Shown in pieces: positions 33,922 to 42,266 of a stretch of DNA of 64,000 nucleotides. Where the stretch lies: assembly GCA_965205235.1 (NCBI GenBank), contig CBDBGD010000001.1, forward strand, positions 62,001-126,000, written 5' to 3'. A program made the translations under genes and the position numbers. The notes under the pieces were generated by a model. That model did no database searches. It was not told where the DNA came from and was given only the letters and a program-made list of their open reading frames with translations. Position 1 is the stretch's first letter; the number at the start of each line of letters is the position of its first letter. This stretch comes from CBDBGD01 sp965205235. GTDB lineage: Bacteria > Chloroflexota > Dehalococcoidia > Lucifugimonadales > UBA1127.

Positions 33922-36531
33922 CTAGGCGAGGCCGAAGCGGCGGCGCAGCACCAGGCCGGCAAGCGCCAGTCCGACGAGAGCGTAGCTCATCTCGGCCATC
34001 TCGCCGCGCCCGCAGCCGCCGCCACCTTCTTCCCCATCGTCCCCGGGCTCGTCGGCAGAGTCCGAGTCAGTGGGCGTTGGCTGGGTCTGGGGTGTAGAGG
34101 TGGTGGCAGTCTGGGTCGGCGTCGATGGCGTGGGCGCCGTCGTGCTGGCCTCGAGGTCCAGCCGCCGCTCCGTCGTGCGAGACACGGCGTCGCTGTAGCC
34201 TGCAAGGTACAGGTGGTACAGGCCCGCCTGCAGGCCGGACGTCACGCCCTCGCCCAGGTTCAGGGTGAACTGCCCCCCGCCTGCGCCGCTTGCCTCGCCG
34301 CTGGCTATGATGCTGCCCTCCACAGGGTCGAACAGGAGGTAGCGGAGGCCCAGTACGCCGGGGCCGGTCAGCTCCAGGTCCAGGGTGTACGCCCCGCCGA
34401 TGTGCAGGTTCTGGGCATTGACCTCCCGGAACTGCACCACCTCCGGCTCGCCAAAGCGCCAGTCGCCCGCGCTGAAAGGATAGCTCGGGTCTCGATACGC
34501 CTGAAGCTCGGCGAACTGGGCCGGGGGATCGTACCGGGTCAGCATGAAGGGGCCGTTTCCGATTACCAGAAGCTCGTGCTCGGCGAACCAGTCCAGCACG
34601 GCCTGGTACCGGGCTTGCGCCTCCTCGGGGCTGGCCAGCGTCTGGCCGCCCACGGTGAGGACACTCTCAGGGAGCTCGTTACCGGCCGCGAGCTGTCTGA
34701 GCGTGTTGCGCACGAGCCGGGCGTCCCGGGACATGACCAGGCTGATCCACGGCACCTGGAAGCGGGCCGCCGCGGTGTCGCTGAACGCCGCCTGCCGCTT
34801 GTCGAATACCAGCGTATCCATCGCCCACAGGACCTCCCAGGGCATGGACAGTCCCGCAGGGCTGGCGTACGAGGCGATGTTATTCTCCTCGAAGTGCCAG
34901 AAGTCGACATAAACTTCCAGGCGGTTCTCGTCGAGGACTCGGAAGCCCTTGTACGTCTCCAGGAAGGGTCGAGCCGTCACCGCCATCGCGAACTCGATGC
35001 GGGACTTCTCGTCGTCGTAGGCGATGTCGAAGCCCTGGTAGATGGAGTAGATGACGTCGGCCATGGTGATCGGCTGGCCGTGGTGCCACTTCGACTGGAA
35101 GTACTTCGAGTAGTCGAAGACAACCTTGCTCGTGGCTTTGACGCCCGAGCCGACCCGCGTCCAGGTATCCGACTGCGGGTCCAGGACGACGGTGTCCGGA
35201 TGTACGTCGAGGGTTCCCGTGGGGCCCGCGGTCTCCACCTCGTAGGTCGCCCGGAAGGGGATGGGGATGCCGGTGAACGGGTGGTTCCACAGCGGCGGGT
35301 CGCTCAGGTTGCGCCAGATGTCCACGCTGTAGACGTCGCCGAAGCCGCCCACCGGGTTCCACGTCGTCCGCTCGGTCCACACCCACAGGTGGCCCACCGT
35401 CAGCTCGTTGCTGCCGGGGACCGTCGCCTCTCGCAGCGTCCATGGCGAGCGCGGGCCGGCCACCAGGTCCTGCGTGACTCCCTCCAGCCGGTTGGACGCC
35501 GGGAAGCTGTTGGTGACCGTCGCGACCCAGATGCGCACCGAGTCGTCGAGCGCCATCTGCGTCGCCTGCTGGTAGAGGGTGTTGCGCTCCTCAAGCGTGG
35601 AGAACTTGCCGGTGAAGATGCGCTTGCCCAGCTCGTCCAGCGCGTCGTTCTCGTACTGCCAGAAGCCTGCGGCGCGCCAGCCGGGCATGTTCCCCATCCA
35701 CGGCGCGGCAAACTGGTTGACGGCCGAGAAATCGTAGCGATTGGGCGCCGAGCGTCCCCAGCCTTCGGTGTAGAGGTGCCACTGGAAGGCAACGGGGTCG
35801 GAGGAGTACACGCGCTGGATGGCCGGTGCGAAAGGCTGGTACGAGGGCGCCACCTGGAAGCCCGCCTGCTCCAGCTCCGTTCGCAGCAGGTCGCCCACCT
35901 CGCGGCGCTCGTCCTCGACTCGAATGACGGACTTCAGAATGATCGGGTTCCCCTGGTACTGCCACATGCCGTCGACCATCTGGGCCCCGGCCGCCTCCAT
36001 CGCCTCGCGGATCTGCTGGCGGCCCAGCTCCGGATCGTATCGGATGTTCGCTTCTCGGACCAGGTTGTAGATGGTGAGCTGGTCGTAGTCCAGGGGGCTC
36101 ACGTGGGTCACCATGGGGTGCGCCATGCCCCGGTAGATGCATCCGGCGACGAACTCCCGGTTGACCAGGAGCTGCACAGCCCGACGCACCTCCGGGATCG
36201 AGAAGGGGTTGAGTTGCCCCTCGGGAGCGGGCCCCGGATTGAGGATGATGGACAGCGTCGTGGCCGGCGCCTCGTAGATGGTGACGTCCTCTTCTCCCCG
36301 CAACTCCGTGGCCGCCGCGACCTTCAGGCCGAAGAGGTACAGGTCCATCTCGCCCTGGCGAATGTCCAACGGTGCGCGGTCGACGTCGAAGGCTTTGAAG
36401 AAGAGCCGGTCCACCGCCGGGCCGGGCTCCTGCAGGGGTGGTGCGCCGCTGACGGCGCCGGCGCCGCCGAGAAGGCCCAACAGGAGGCCCAGCAGTACGG
36501 GAACCCGCATCCACTTTCGGAGAAGCCTCAT
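33922..36531 (-). CDS. oppA: Peptide ABC transporter substrate-binding protein, permuted
   Basis: An 869-residue exported binding protein of the SBP_bac_5 kind, much longer than the usual 500-600. A signal peptide covers residues 1-29. The domain blocks come in an unusual order: first the middle-to-late blocks (VDRLFFKAFDVDRAPLDIRQG near 40, IPEVRRAVQLLVNREFVAG near 110), then the blocks that normally begin the protein (TTWNPVGGFGDVYSVDIWRN near 390, WHHGQPITMADVIYSI near 480, GNGPFMLTRYDPP near 660). A Thr/Pro-rich linker and a GGGGC - hydrophobic - RRR tail end it. It heads oppB-C-D. Confidence 0.88.
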   Translation of the reverse strand: MRLLRKWMRVPVLLGLLLGLLGGAGAVSGAPPLQEPGPAVDRLFFKAFDVDRAPLDIRQGEMDLYLFGLKVAAATELRGEEDVTIYEAPATTLSIILNPGPAPEGQLNPFSIPEVRRAVQLLVNREFVAGCIYRGMAHPMVTHVSPLDYDQLTIYNLVREANIRYDPELGRQQIREAMEAAGAQMVDGMWQYQGNPIILKSVIRVEDERREVGDLLRTELEQAGFQVAPSYQPFAPAIQRVYSSDPVAFQWHLYTEGWGRSAPNRYDFSAVNQFAAPWMGNMPGWRAAGFWQYENDALDELGKRIFTGKFSTLEERNTLYQQATQMALDDSVRIWVATVTNSFPASNRLEGVTQDLVAGPRSPWTLREATVPGSNELTVGHLWVWTERTTWNPVGGFGDVYSVDIWRNLSDPPLWNHPFTGIPIPFRATYEVETAGPTGTLDVHPDTVVLDPQSDTWTRVGSGVKATSKVVFDYSKYFQSKWHHGQPITMADVIYSIYQGFDIAYDDEKSRIEFAMAVTARPFLETYKGFRVLDENRLEVYVDFWHFEENNIASYASPAGLSMPWEVLWAMDTLVFDKRQAAFSDTAAARFQVPWISLVMSRDARLVRNTLRQLAAGNELPESVLTVGGQTLASPEEAQARYQAVLDWFAEHELLVIGNGPFMLTRYDPPAQFAELQAYRDPSYPFSAGDWRFGEPEVVQFREVNAQNLHIGGAYTLDLELTGPGVLGLRYLLFDPVEGSIIASGEASGAGGGQFTLNLGEGVTSGLQAGLYHLYLAGYSDAVSRTTERRLDLEASTTAPTPSTPTQTATTSTPQTQPTPTDSDSADEPGDDGEEGGGGCGRGEMAEMSYALVGLALAGLVLRRRFGLA

Positions 36532-36589
36532 GGCGCTTGTCCTTCCTTCCGTTCTCAGCGTCCTTCCCCCTTGGCCGGCCTCTGTAACG

Positions 36590-39142
36590 CTAGGACATCG
36601 GCTGCCACGTGGGTGGCGACGGACCGCTCCGAGGACCCGACATGCGCATGATGACCAGCGTCACCCCGGAGCCGGCCAGGGCTGCCAGCCCTACGCCGAG
36701 GGCCAGCACCCACCAAGCGATGCCTTGATCGTCGTCCTCTTCCACCACCTCCGGCTGCTGCGGGTCGGTCGGCGGCAGGGCGGTCACGGCCTGCTGGAGC
36801 GAGTCTCGGATTCGCTGGACCTCGTCCGACAACGCGGTGGAGATGTCTCCTTCCACGGACTCCAAACTTCCCTGGAGTGACCGGACCTGGCCCTCCAGGG
36901 ACGACTGGATGTCCTGTACGTTGTCGAACCCGAACTCCATGAAGAAGGAGGCCGTGGCGAAGTTCCCCGAGTCGTCGAAGATGGTCACGTCGTGGGCGCC
37001 TTCCCCGGAGATGGGGATGAACACCTGCGTGGTGAAGCGACCCTGGTCGTTGGTCCGCTCGGTGGAGACCAGGACGCCGCCCACCTGGACGAACAGGTCG
37101 ATGTCCGGCTGGAAGTTGAAGCCCTGCAGCGTCACCGACTGGCCGCCCGGCCCGGCCGGCGGGCTGATGAAGATCTCCGGTGATGCGATGGCCTGTCGCC
37201 GGCTGAACCCGATCTTCTGGTTGACCGGGCCGAACTCGCCCAGACGCGTGTCCGCCCAGACCATGTAGACGTCCTCCGCCGTTGCTTTGATGGAGAAGTA
37301 GTCTCCGATGAACAGGCCGCCGGGAAAGCCTTTGTTCGGGTTGGACGGGAAGTCCGTCACCCGGGCGTTCTGCGCGTGGAAGCCCGTCTCTTCATCCGTG
37401 AACCCCCACGACTCTGCCTGGTCGTCGGAGCGGGAGTAGTAGATGTGGTAGCGCGTATCCGCCCGGTCGTCGCGCATGTCCCCCCACATGGCGTGCACGG
37501 CGCCGTTGGGGTCAACGGTGATCGACGGGAAGAACTGCAGGCGGTCGGTCTCGTCATCGTTGAGGCGCAGGGGGCGGTCCCAGGTCTCGCCCCGGTCCAG
37601 GGAGCGGACCAGGTACACGTCCCCGTCGTCCGCCCTCCGGTCCGAGGGCATAGCCGTGTAGGCCACGTAGACTTCGCCGTCGGGTCCGGTCGCAAGCTGC
37701 GGGAAGGTAGAAGCCCAGTAGCGGAAGAAGCCCGTGCGAGGGGAGAAGCCCGGTTCGTTGAACACGGAGGTCCGCACCGGGTCGCCGAAAGTGACGCCTC
37801 CGTCCTCGGAGCGGGCCACGTAGACTTCGGCCAAGCCCTCGAAGGCCTCGTCGTTCGTGCTGTCCATCCATGCGACGTACACGGTCCCGTCCGGGGCCAC
37901 GGCCGGCTGCGACCCCTGAACGACGCGCTTGGTCCCCACGGCCTCGTCCTCGTCTCCGTTCCCGTTTCCTTGCGTGCGAGGGTCGTTGGCCTGGGCATCC
38001 CCCTCCGCATCCTGGTCGGGGATATCGCCGAAGGTGCGGCGGACGGTGGGGCTCACCTTGACCGGCTCGCTCCAGCTCTGGCCTCCATCCTCCGACCAGA
38101 CGATCTCAATCACCGTGTCCACCACCGGGACGCCGTAGAAGGGGAGCTCCCCAAAGTAGAAGAGGCCGAATCGCTCGGTAAACTTTGTGTACGTGACGTA
38201 GATGATGTCGACGTCCGGTTTGTCCGGGTGCGGCCCAATGGCCAGCCACGGCTTGTCCAGGAAGCTCAGCGACACCGTGCCTCGGGCCCTGCCCGTCCGA
38301 TCGGAGGCCAGGTCCCGCTCAAACCCGCTGCGCGCCGAGGAGACGGGCTCCTCCCACGTGAAGCCGCCGTCCGTGGACCGCGAGATGGCGATGCTGGAGA
38401 TCACGGCGGCGTCCACCGCCGGGCCCACCGTGTACTCCTCCACACCGATGGAGATGAACCCCAGGTAGGCGTTCCCCTGCCGGTCGAATCCCACGATGGG
38501 GTCCCCACCCGCGCCCAGGTCTTCGCGCAGGAACTGCGGCTGATGCGGCCCCTCCCACGTCGCTCCGCCGTCGATGCTCACGTACGCGGAGACGTTGGGG
38601 AAGTTGTAGTCCACCGTGCCCATGATGAGGTGCTCGGGGTCGTTGGGGTTCACCGCCAGGTGAGGCTCCGTCTGCAGCGGCGAGTTGCTGAAGTCCCGGG
38701 TGACCAAGATGTCCCGGCTGAAGGCGGGTGCAGGGTCCCGGAAGGGCACCAGCTGGCCACTGGGCGCCTGCGGAGCGGACGTCGCCGGCGCCGGCGGCGC
38801 CACGAAGATCTCCTTCATGTTCTGCCAGGCGAACCCGGGACGGGGTGCCAGGCCGCTATGCGACAGGCCGCCGCTGAAAGATTGTCGTGCGTCTGCGTCC
38901 ATCGCCATCAGCCACAGGGGCCCTGAGAGCATCTGTCGGATGGGCGTCAGCAGGGTGAACGGAGACGGAGCAATTTCAGTCTGCTGTTCCCCCAAGCGCG
39001 GCGCGAAGATCTCCGCCGGCTGTACCGTAGGGTCCTCCGGCCCGCTGTCGGAGCCGTCGTCCGCCCAGAGCGGTCCCGCCACAAGCAGGGCGCCCACGAT
39101 TCCACCCAAGACCACTAGTCGCCGCAGTGCTCTCCTATTCAT
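36590..39142 (-). CDS. Surface sialidase-like Asp-box propeller protein
   Basis: An 850-residue exported protein. After a signal peptide (residues 1-27) and a spacer, residues 130-660 carry Asp-box repeats of the SxDGGxTW type (SIDGGATW, STDGGFTW, SEDGGQSW, SEDGGVTF, SLDRGETW), the mark of sialidase/BNR propellers. Then come an IPT/Ig-like module (ISPPAGPGGQSVTLQGFNF), a coiled coil (about 740-790), and a C-terminal helix (WWVLALGVGLAALAGSGVTL). It is probably a membrane-tethered binding or degrading protein; the catalytic residues of true sialidases are not evident. Confidence 0.85.
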   Translation of the reverse strand: MNRRALRRLVVLGGIVGALLVAGPLWADDGSDSGPEDPTVQPAEIFAPRLGEQQTEIAPSPFTLLTPIRQMLSGPLWLMAMDADARQSFSGGLSHSGLAPRPGFAWQNMKEIFVAPPAPATSAPQAPSGQLVPFRDPAPAFSRDILVTRDFSNSPLQTEPHLAVNPNDPEHLIMGTVDYNFPNVSAYVSIDGGATWEGPHQPQFLREDLGAGGDPIVGFDRQGNAYLGFISIGVEEYTVGPAVDAAVISSIAISRSTDGGFTWEEPVSSARSGFERDLASDRTGRARGTVSLSFLDKPWLAIGPHPDKPDVDIIYVTYTKFTERFGLFYFGELPFYGVPVVDTVIEIVWSEDGGQSWSEPVKVSPTVRRTFGDIPDQDAEGDAQANDPRTQGNGNGDEDEAVGTKRVVQGSQPAVAPDGTVYVAWMDSTNDEAFEGLAEVYVARSEDGGVTFGDPVRTSVFNEPGFSPRTGFFRYWASTFPQLATGPDGEVYVAYTAMPSDRRADDGDVYLVRSLDRGETWDRPLRLNDDETDRLQFFPSITVDPNGAVHAMWGDMRDDRADTRYHIYYSRSDDQAESWGFTDEETGFHAQNARVTDFPSNPNKGFPGGLFIGDYFSIKATAEDVYMVWADTRLGEFGPVNQKIGFSRRQAIASPEIFISPPAGPGGQSVTLQGFNFQPDIDLFVQVGGVLVSTERTNDQGRFTTQVFIPISGEGAHDVTIFDDSGNFATASFFMEFGFDNVQDIQSSLEGQVRSLQGSLESVEGDISTALSDEVQRIRDSLQQAVTALPPTDPQQPEVVEEDDDQGIAWWVLALGVGLAALAGSGVTLVIMRMSGPRSGPSPPTWQPMS

Positions 39143-39175
39143 TGTGCCTCCGCTCGAATTCTTGTCGCGGCCCGG

Positions 39176-39937
39176 TTACTGTGCCCGGGCGACGATGGCG
39201 TCCATACGGTTGATGAGCGTCAGAAGGACATCCTTCTCGAAGTCCGTCACCACCGTGCCGAAGTCGATCGCACCCGTGTTGACGAGCTCGTCAATCGAAT
39301 CACACGACGTGGTAAACGACTGTTCGATCCAGTCGAAGTAGACGGGAATCAATCGAATCACCCTGTCGGCCTTGGGTCCAAGGGAGGGGTCCACCGCAGT
39401 GGAAAGGCGCTTGATTCCCTGCCAGTACTCGGTGGCGGACTTCCGAGTCTCCGGGGTGCCCTTTCTTACCTCTACCAGCAGGAGCCGGAGAGCATCCAGG
39501 GGTTCTAGCTCTTCCTTGAAAGCCATCACCGCCGCCTGGAGCTCGCTGAGGCCTTCCAGGTTTGCCGAAAGCTCGGTGATGCTCGCGTCCTTCTCCGCGG
39601 CGCGGTCGCGCACGTTCGCAAGCTCGGCCTCCACCTTCATCGCAGCGTCGCGCTGCTGCTCCAGCTCCCGAGCGATGGCGTCCAGGTCCGTCTGCAGCGT
39701 GCTCTGGACCTGCAGCCGCTCCGACGACTCGCCCATCAGCGCCGTGAACTGCAGGTCGCTGGCCGAGATCTGCTGGCGAAGGCTGGCGATCTCCTCGTCC
39801 TGCTCGAGCGATTGGGCCTCGGCCTTGCTCGCTCGGGGCTCAAAAATGCCGTACCCCACGCCCAAGCCTATACCCACGGCCATCACGTGCGTGAACAGCA
39901 GGCCTACGACCGACAGTAAGATCCACCGACGAGCCAT
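39176..39937 (-). CDS. Membrane-anchored coiled-coil protein, second copy type
   Basis: A 253-residue protein with an N-terminal helix (ILLSVVGLLFTHVMAVGIGL) ending in GVGYGIFEP, followed by a long coiled coil (residues 40-140, LRQQISASDLQF, LEQQRDAAMKVEAELA) and a helical C-terminus with one cysteine. The design matches the protein at 22705-23718, which has GYGAGYLVFQPE at the same place. It lies between the sialidase-like and protease genes, all on the same strand. Function unknown. Confidence 0.78.
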   Translation of the reverse strand: MARRWILLSVVGLLFTHVMAVGIGLGVGYGIFEPRASKAEAQSLEQDEEIASLRQQISASDLQFTALMGESSERLQVQSTLQTDLDAIARELEQQRDAAMKVEAELANVRDRAAEKDASITELSANLEGLSELQAAVMAFKEELEPLDALRLLLVEVRKGTPETRKSATEYWQGIKRLSTAVDPSLGPKADRVIRLIPVYFDWIEQSFTTSCDSIDELVNTGAIDFGTVVTDFEKDVLLTLINRMDAIVARAQ

Positions 39938-40049
39938 CTTGCACCTCTTGCCATTGTCCGATTCACCTGGATCGGGTCAGCCCACCCAGCGAGGGTTCCA
40001 GCCAACCTCCAGGGGAACTATCCCTTTGTCTTAGTTTCGCTTTACCTGC

Positions 40050-41513
40050 TCACTCCTGCTCCTGGGCCTGCTCGTCACCGTTTCCGGGATCGGTGAGCTC
40101 TTCGGGCTCCAGGGAGAACCATGCCGTGCCCCGCCACGAGAGGTCCAAGCCGAAGGTCAGCAGCGGGTTGGGGTCGTCGGTCGCCACCTGCCACGTCGTC
40201 CAGCCCTGCGCCACGCCGCCCGGGTACATGATCGAGGCGAGGATGGGCTGTGCGGGCCACAGGAAGAAGGGCGTGATGTAGGACAGCCCCTCTCCCGATA
40301 TGGTCCTGAAGTCCTCGTAGGAGAAGTAGTCCGTCGCGTCCACCGGCCCCTTCACGTACCTTCCACGCACCAGGACCAGGACGTACTCGAATCCCTCCGC
40401 GGGTTCCGGGTTGAAGCGGTTGACGAGCTGAAGAATCTCGAACGCCCGCTCGCCCCGGATGACCGCCAGCGTCTGGATCTCGTGGATCGTGTCTTCGTTG
40501 CCCCCAAGGTTGCGGCCGACCACCCGCACCGGCCACCCGATGGGCGCCGGATTCGCCTTGGAGTGTCCCAGCCCCGGCACTTCGGGTTCGCTGAACATCT
40601 CGCCGGCCTGGAGTTTCGGCAGAACGGCCAGCGTCTCGGTGTCGAGTCCCACGGCCCAGCCTGCCTGCACGGGGAGAAAACGTCCCAACTCCGAGACGCG
40701 AATGGTCTGGCTCAGAATGCCTATGACTTCGCCGTACTCGTTCAGAAGCGGGCCGCCGCTCTGGCCGGGATAGAGGAAGGCGTCCGTCTGGAGTATCGTG
40801 TACCCCTCGGGGCCGTGTGGCAGGATGGCGGAGATGATCCCCACGGTGCTTGTCATGGACTCATTGAAGGGCGTGAAGCCCAGCGAGTAGACCGAGTCTC
40901 CCATGCGAACGTCTTGGATGTTCCCCAGCCGGGCCAGCGGAAGGTCCGGGTCTCCGCTTATCTTCACGATTGCCAGATCGCGGACCTCGTCCCGACCCAG
41001 GACGATGCCGGGCTCCTCCCGCCCGTCCGAGTGGTACACATTCACCGACGACACGCCGCGCACGACGTGGTCCGCGGTCAGCACGTAGCCTCGCCGGTCG
41101 AAGATGATGCCGGATCCCTCGCCGCGGAGGGTCGTTATGCGCACGGTAACGCGCTTCATCTCCTCCAGCATGTCCGCCAGCTCGGGCGGCTCCGGCTGAG
41201 ATGAAGGCGAGGGCGCGACGGTGTTGGTTTCGGCGACGGGCGCCGTGGCCTCGGAGGGGGCTGCCACTGCAGGTGGAGAGCTCTCGGTCGACGCAGCGGG
41301 TGAAGCGCTCTGAACGGTCGACAGCTCGGTCCGGCTCGCCGGAGCGGTCACGACGGCGTCGCCTGCAGGCGGCGTCAACGGCGCGTCGGGGTAGGCAACT
41401 GCCGCGGGAGCAGCGGTTTCGCTGGAATTGCTCACCTGATCGGTCGCGGCGTCGGCCCCGCCGCAGGCCGCAGCAAGTCCTAGCAGCAGGAGTGCCAGGG
41501 GCCACCGCAGCAT
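40050..41513 (-). CDS. Trypsin-like serine protease lipoprotein
   Basis: A 487-residue secreted protease. A lipoprotein signal ends GLAAACGG near residue 19, followed by a 90-residue Ala/Pro/Thr/Ser linker. The Deg/HtrA-like domain carries the triad in LTADHVV (His), RDLAIVKI (Asp) and GQSGGPLLN (Ser). There is no PDZ domain; the C-terminal 190 residues instead contain a beta-rich domain (IGWPVRVVG, FEYVLVLVRGRYVKG) resembling DUF4352. ATG at 41513 follows GGAGGAG. An extended -10 (TGCTATACT) lies at 41553-41545. Confidence 0.88.
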   Translation of the reverse strand: MLRWPLALLLLGLAAACGGADAATDQVSNSSETAAPAAVAYPDAPLTPPAGDAVVTAPASRTELSTVQSASPAASTESSPPAVAAPSEATAPVAETNTVAPSPSSQPEPPELADMLEEMKRVTVRITTLRGEGSGIIFDRRGYVLTADHVVRGVSSVNVYHSDGREEPGIVLGRDEVRDLAIVKISGDPDLPLARLGNIQDVRMGDSVYSLGFTPFNESMTSTVGIISAILPHGPEGYTILQTDAFLYPGQSGGPLLNEYGEVIGILSQTIRVSELGRFLPVQAGWAVGLDTETLAVLPKLQAGEMFSEPEVPGLGHSKANPAPIGWPVRVVGRNLGGNEDTIHEIQTLAVIRGERAFEILQLVNRFNPEPAEGFEYVLVLVRGRYVKGPVDATDYFSYEDFRTISGEGLSYITPFFLWPAQPILASIMYPGGVAQGWTTWQVATDDPNPLLTFGLDLSWRGTAWFSLEPEELTDPGNGDEQAQEQE

Positions 41514-41544
41514 CGCTCCTCCGGCGTCAACGGGTGCTCTAGCC

Positions 41545-41553
41545 AGTATAGCA
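41545..41553 (-). promoter_or_regulatory. Extended -10 promoter for the protease gene
   Basis: On the minus strand TGCTATACT matches an extended -10. The start would be near 41538, about 25 bases before the ATG. No good -35 is seen. Confidence 0.4.
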
Positions 41554-41659
41554 CGCGACATTCGGGAGACTGCTCCGGCAGCATCCCGTTGTTGGGAGAT
41601 ACGTGGGAACGGGGAAAGTGGATTGTCGGGGCGTTGCTGCGGTCCGAGCGTCCAAGCGA

Positions 41660-42094
41660 TCACGAAGCGTCCGGTTTGTGGTAGCTCACGTTGACCACGG
41701 TGTGAATGCCGCCGCGAGTCTTGTAGTCCAGCCGCAGGAACATGCGTACCGGCGCGCAAGCCGCTGCCAGGTCCTTGAGGATGCGGTTTGCCGCGTGCTC
41801 CTGCACGATGCCCACGTTGCGGAACGTCAGGAGGTAGTACTTGAGCGACTTCAGCTCCAGGCAGTGGGCGTCCGGAACGTAGCGCAGCGTCAGCGTCCCC
41901 TGGTCCGGCAGCCCGGTCCACGGGCAGACCGCGGTGAACTCGTCCGTCTCGATCGACACCTCCGCCTCGGACCCGGGGTAGTCGTAGGGGAAGGTGAGCA
42001 GCTGCGTCGGGTCTATGGCGCTCTCCGGGTCCACGGCCCAGTTGCCGTCCAGTGCCTCGTAGCGCTCCTTGAGATCGTCTTCCAGCCGCTGCAT
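41660..42094 (-). CDS. queF: NADPH-dependent preQ0 reductase
   Basis: A 144-residue type I QueF that reduces the nitrile of 7-cyano-7-deazaguanine to preQ1 in queuosine synthesis. The catalytic cysteine is in FTAVCPWTGLPDQGTL near residue 46, and the family motif is LELKSLKYYLLTFRNVGIVQE in two parts, with the NADPH-site Glu, Lys and Arg. The C-terminal RLDYKTRGGIHTVV block is also typical. ATG at 42094 follows AGGAG. It stands alone with its own promoter, divergent from the zinc-ribbon gene. Confidence 0.94.
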   Translation of the reverse strand: MQRLEDDLKERYEALDGNWAVDPESAIDPTQLLTFPYDYPGSEAEVSIETDEFTAVCPWTGLPDQGTLTLRYVPDAHCLELKSLKYYLLTFRNVGIVQEHAANRILKDLAAACAPVRMFLRLDYKTRGGIHTVVNVSYHKPDAS

Positions 42095-42132
42095 CGCGCT
42101 CCTGTCGTACGCTCGGAGAGAGGTCTCTTCAC

Positions 42133-42162
42133 ATTGTATGGAGGGTACAAGAAGAATATCAA
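42133..42162 (-). promoter_or_regulatory. Promoter for queF
   Basis: On the minus strand TTGATA (42162-42157) and TACAAT (42138-42133) are 18 bases apart. The leader would be about 30 bases, too short for a full preQ1 riboswitch. Confidence 0.6.
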
Positions 42163-42196
42163 GGCAAGCCTTGGAGCAGGAGCAACGCCCCCAGCG

Positions 42197-42225
42197 TTGA
42201 CGCCCCTTGACCCCCTTTCTACAAT
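42197..42225 (+). promoter_or_regulatory. Promoter for the zinc-ribbon gene
   Basis: TTGACG and TACAAT are spaced by exactly 17 bases, giving a start near 42232, 35 bases before the ATG. It is divergent from the queF promoter. Confidence 0.65.
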
Positions 42226-42266
42226 GGGGCATCCCTCGCCCTCCATTACGAGACAGGACTCGAGCG

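Noticed and set aside
33517..36651. 1044-codon open frame on the plus strand opposite oppA
   Set aside because: It is the GC-rich shadow of oppA and part of oppB; its translation is Arg/Gly/Leu-rich low complexity without domains.
36590..39142. True catalytic sialidase
   Set aside because: Asp-box repeats are clear, but the arginine triad and nucleophile Tyr/Glu pair of sialidases could not be identified by eye.
42095..42266. preQ1 riboswitch before queF
   Set aside because: The predicted leader is about 30 bases and no aptamer pattern with an A-rich tail is visible.
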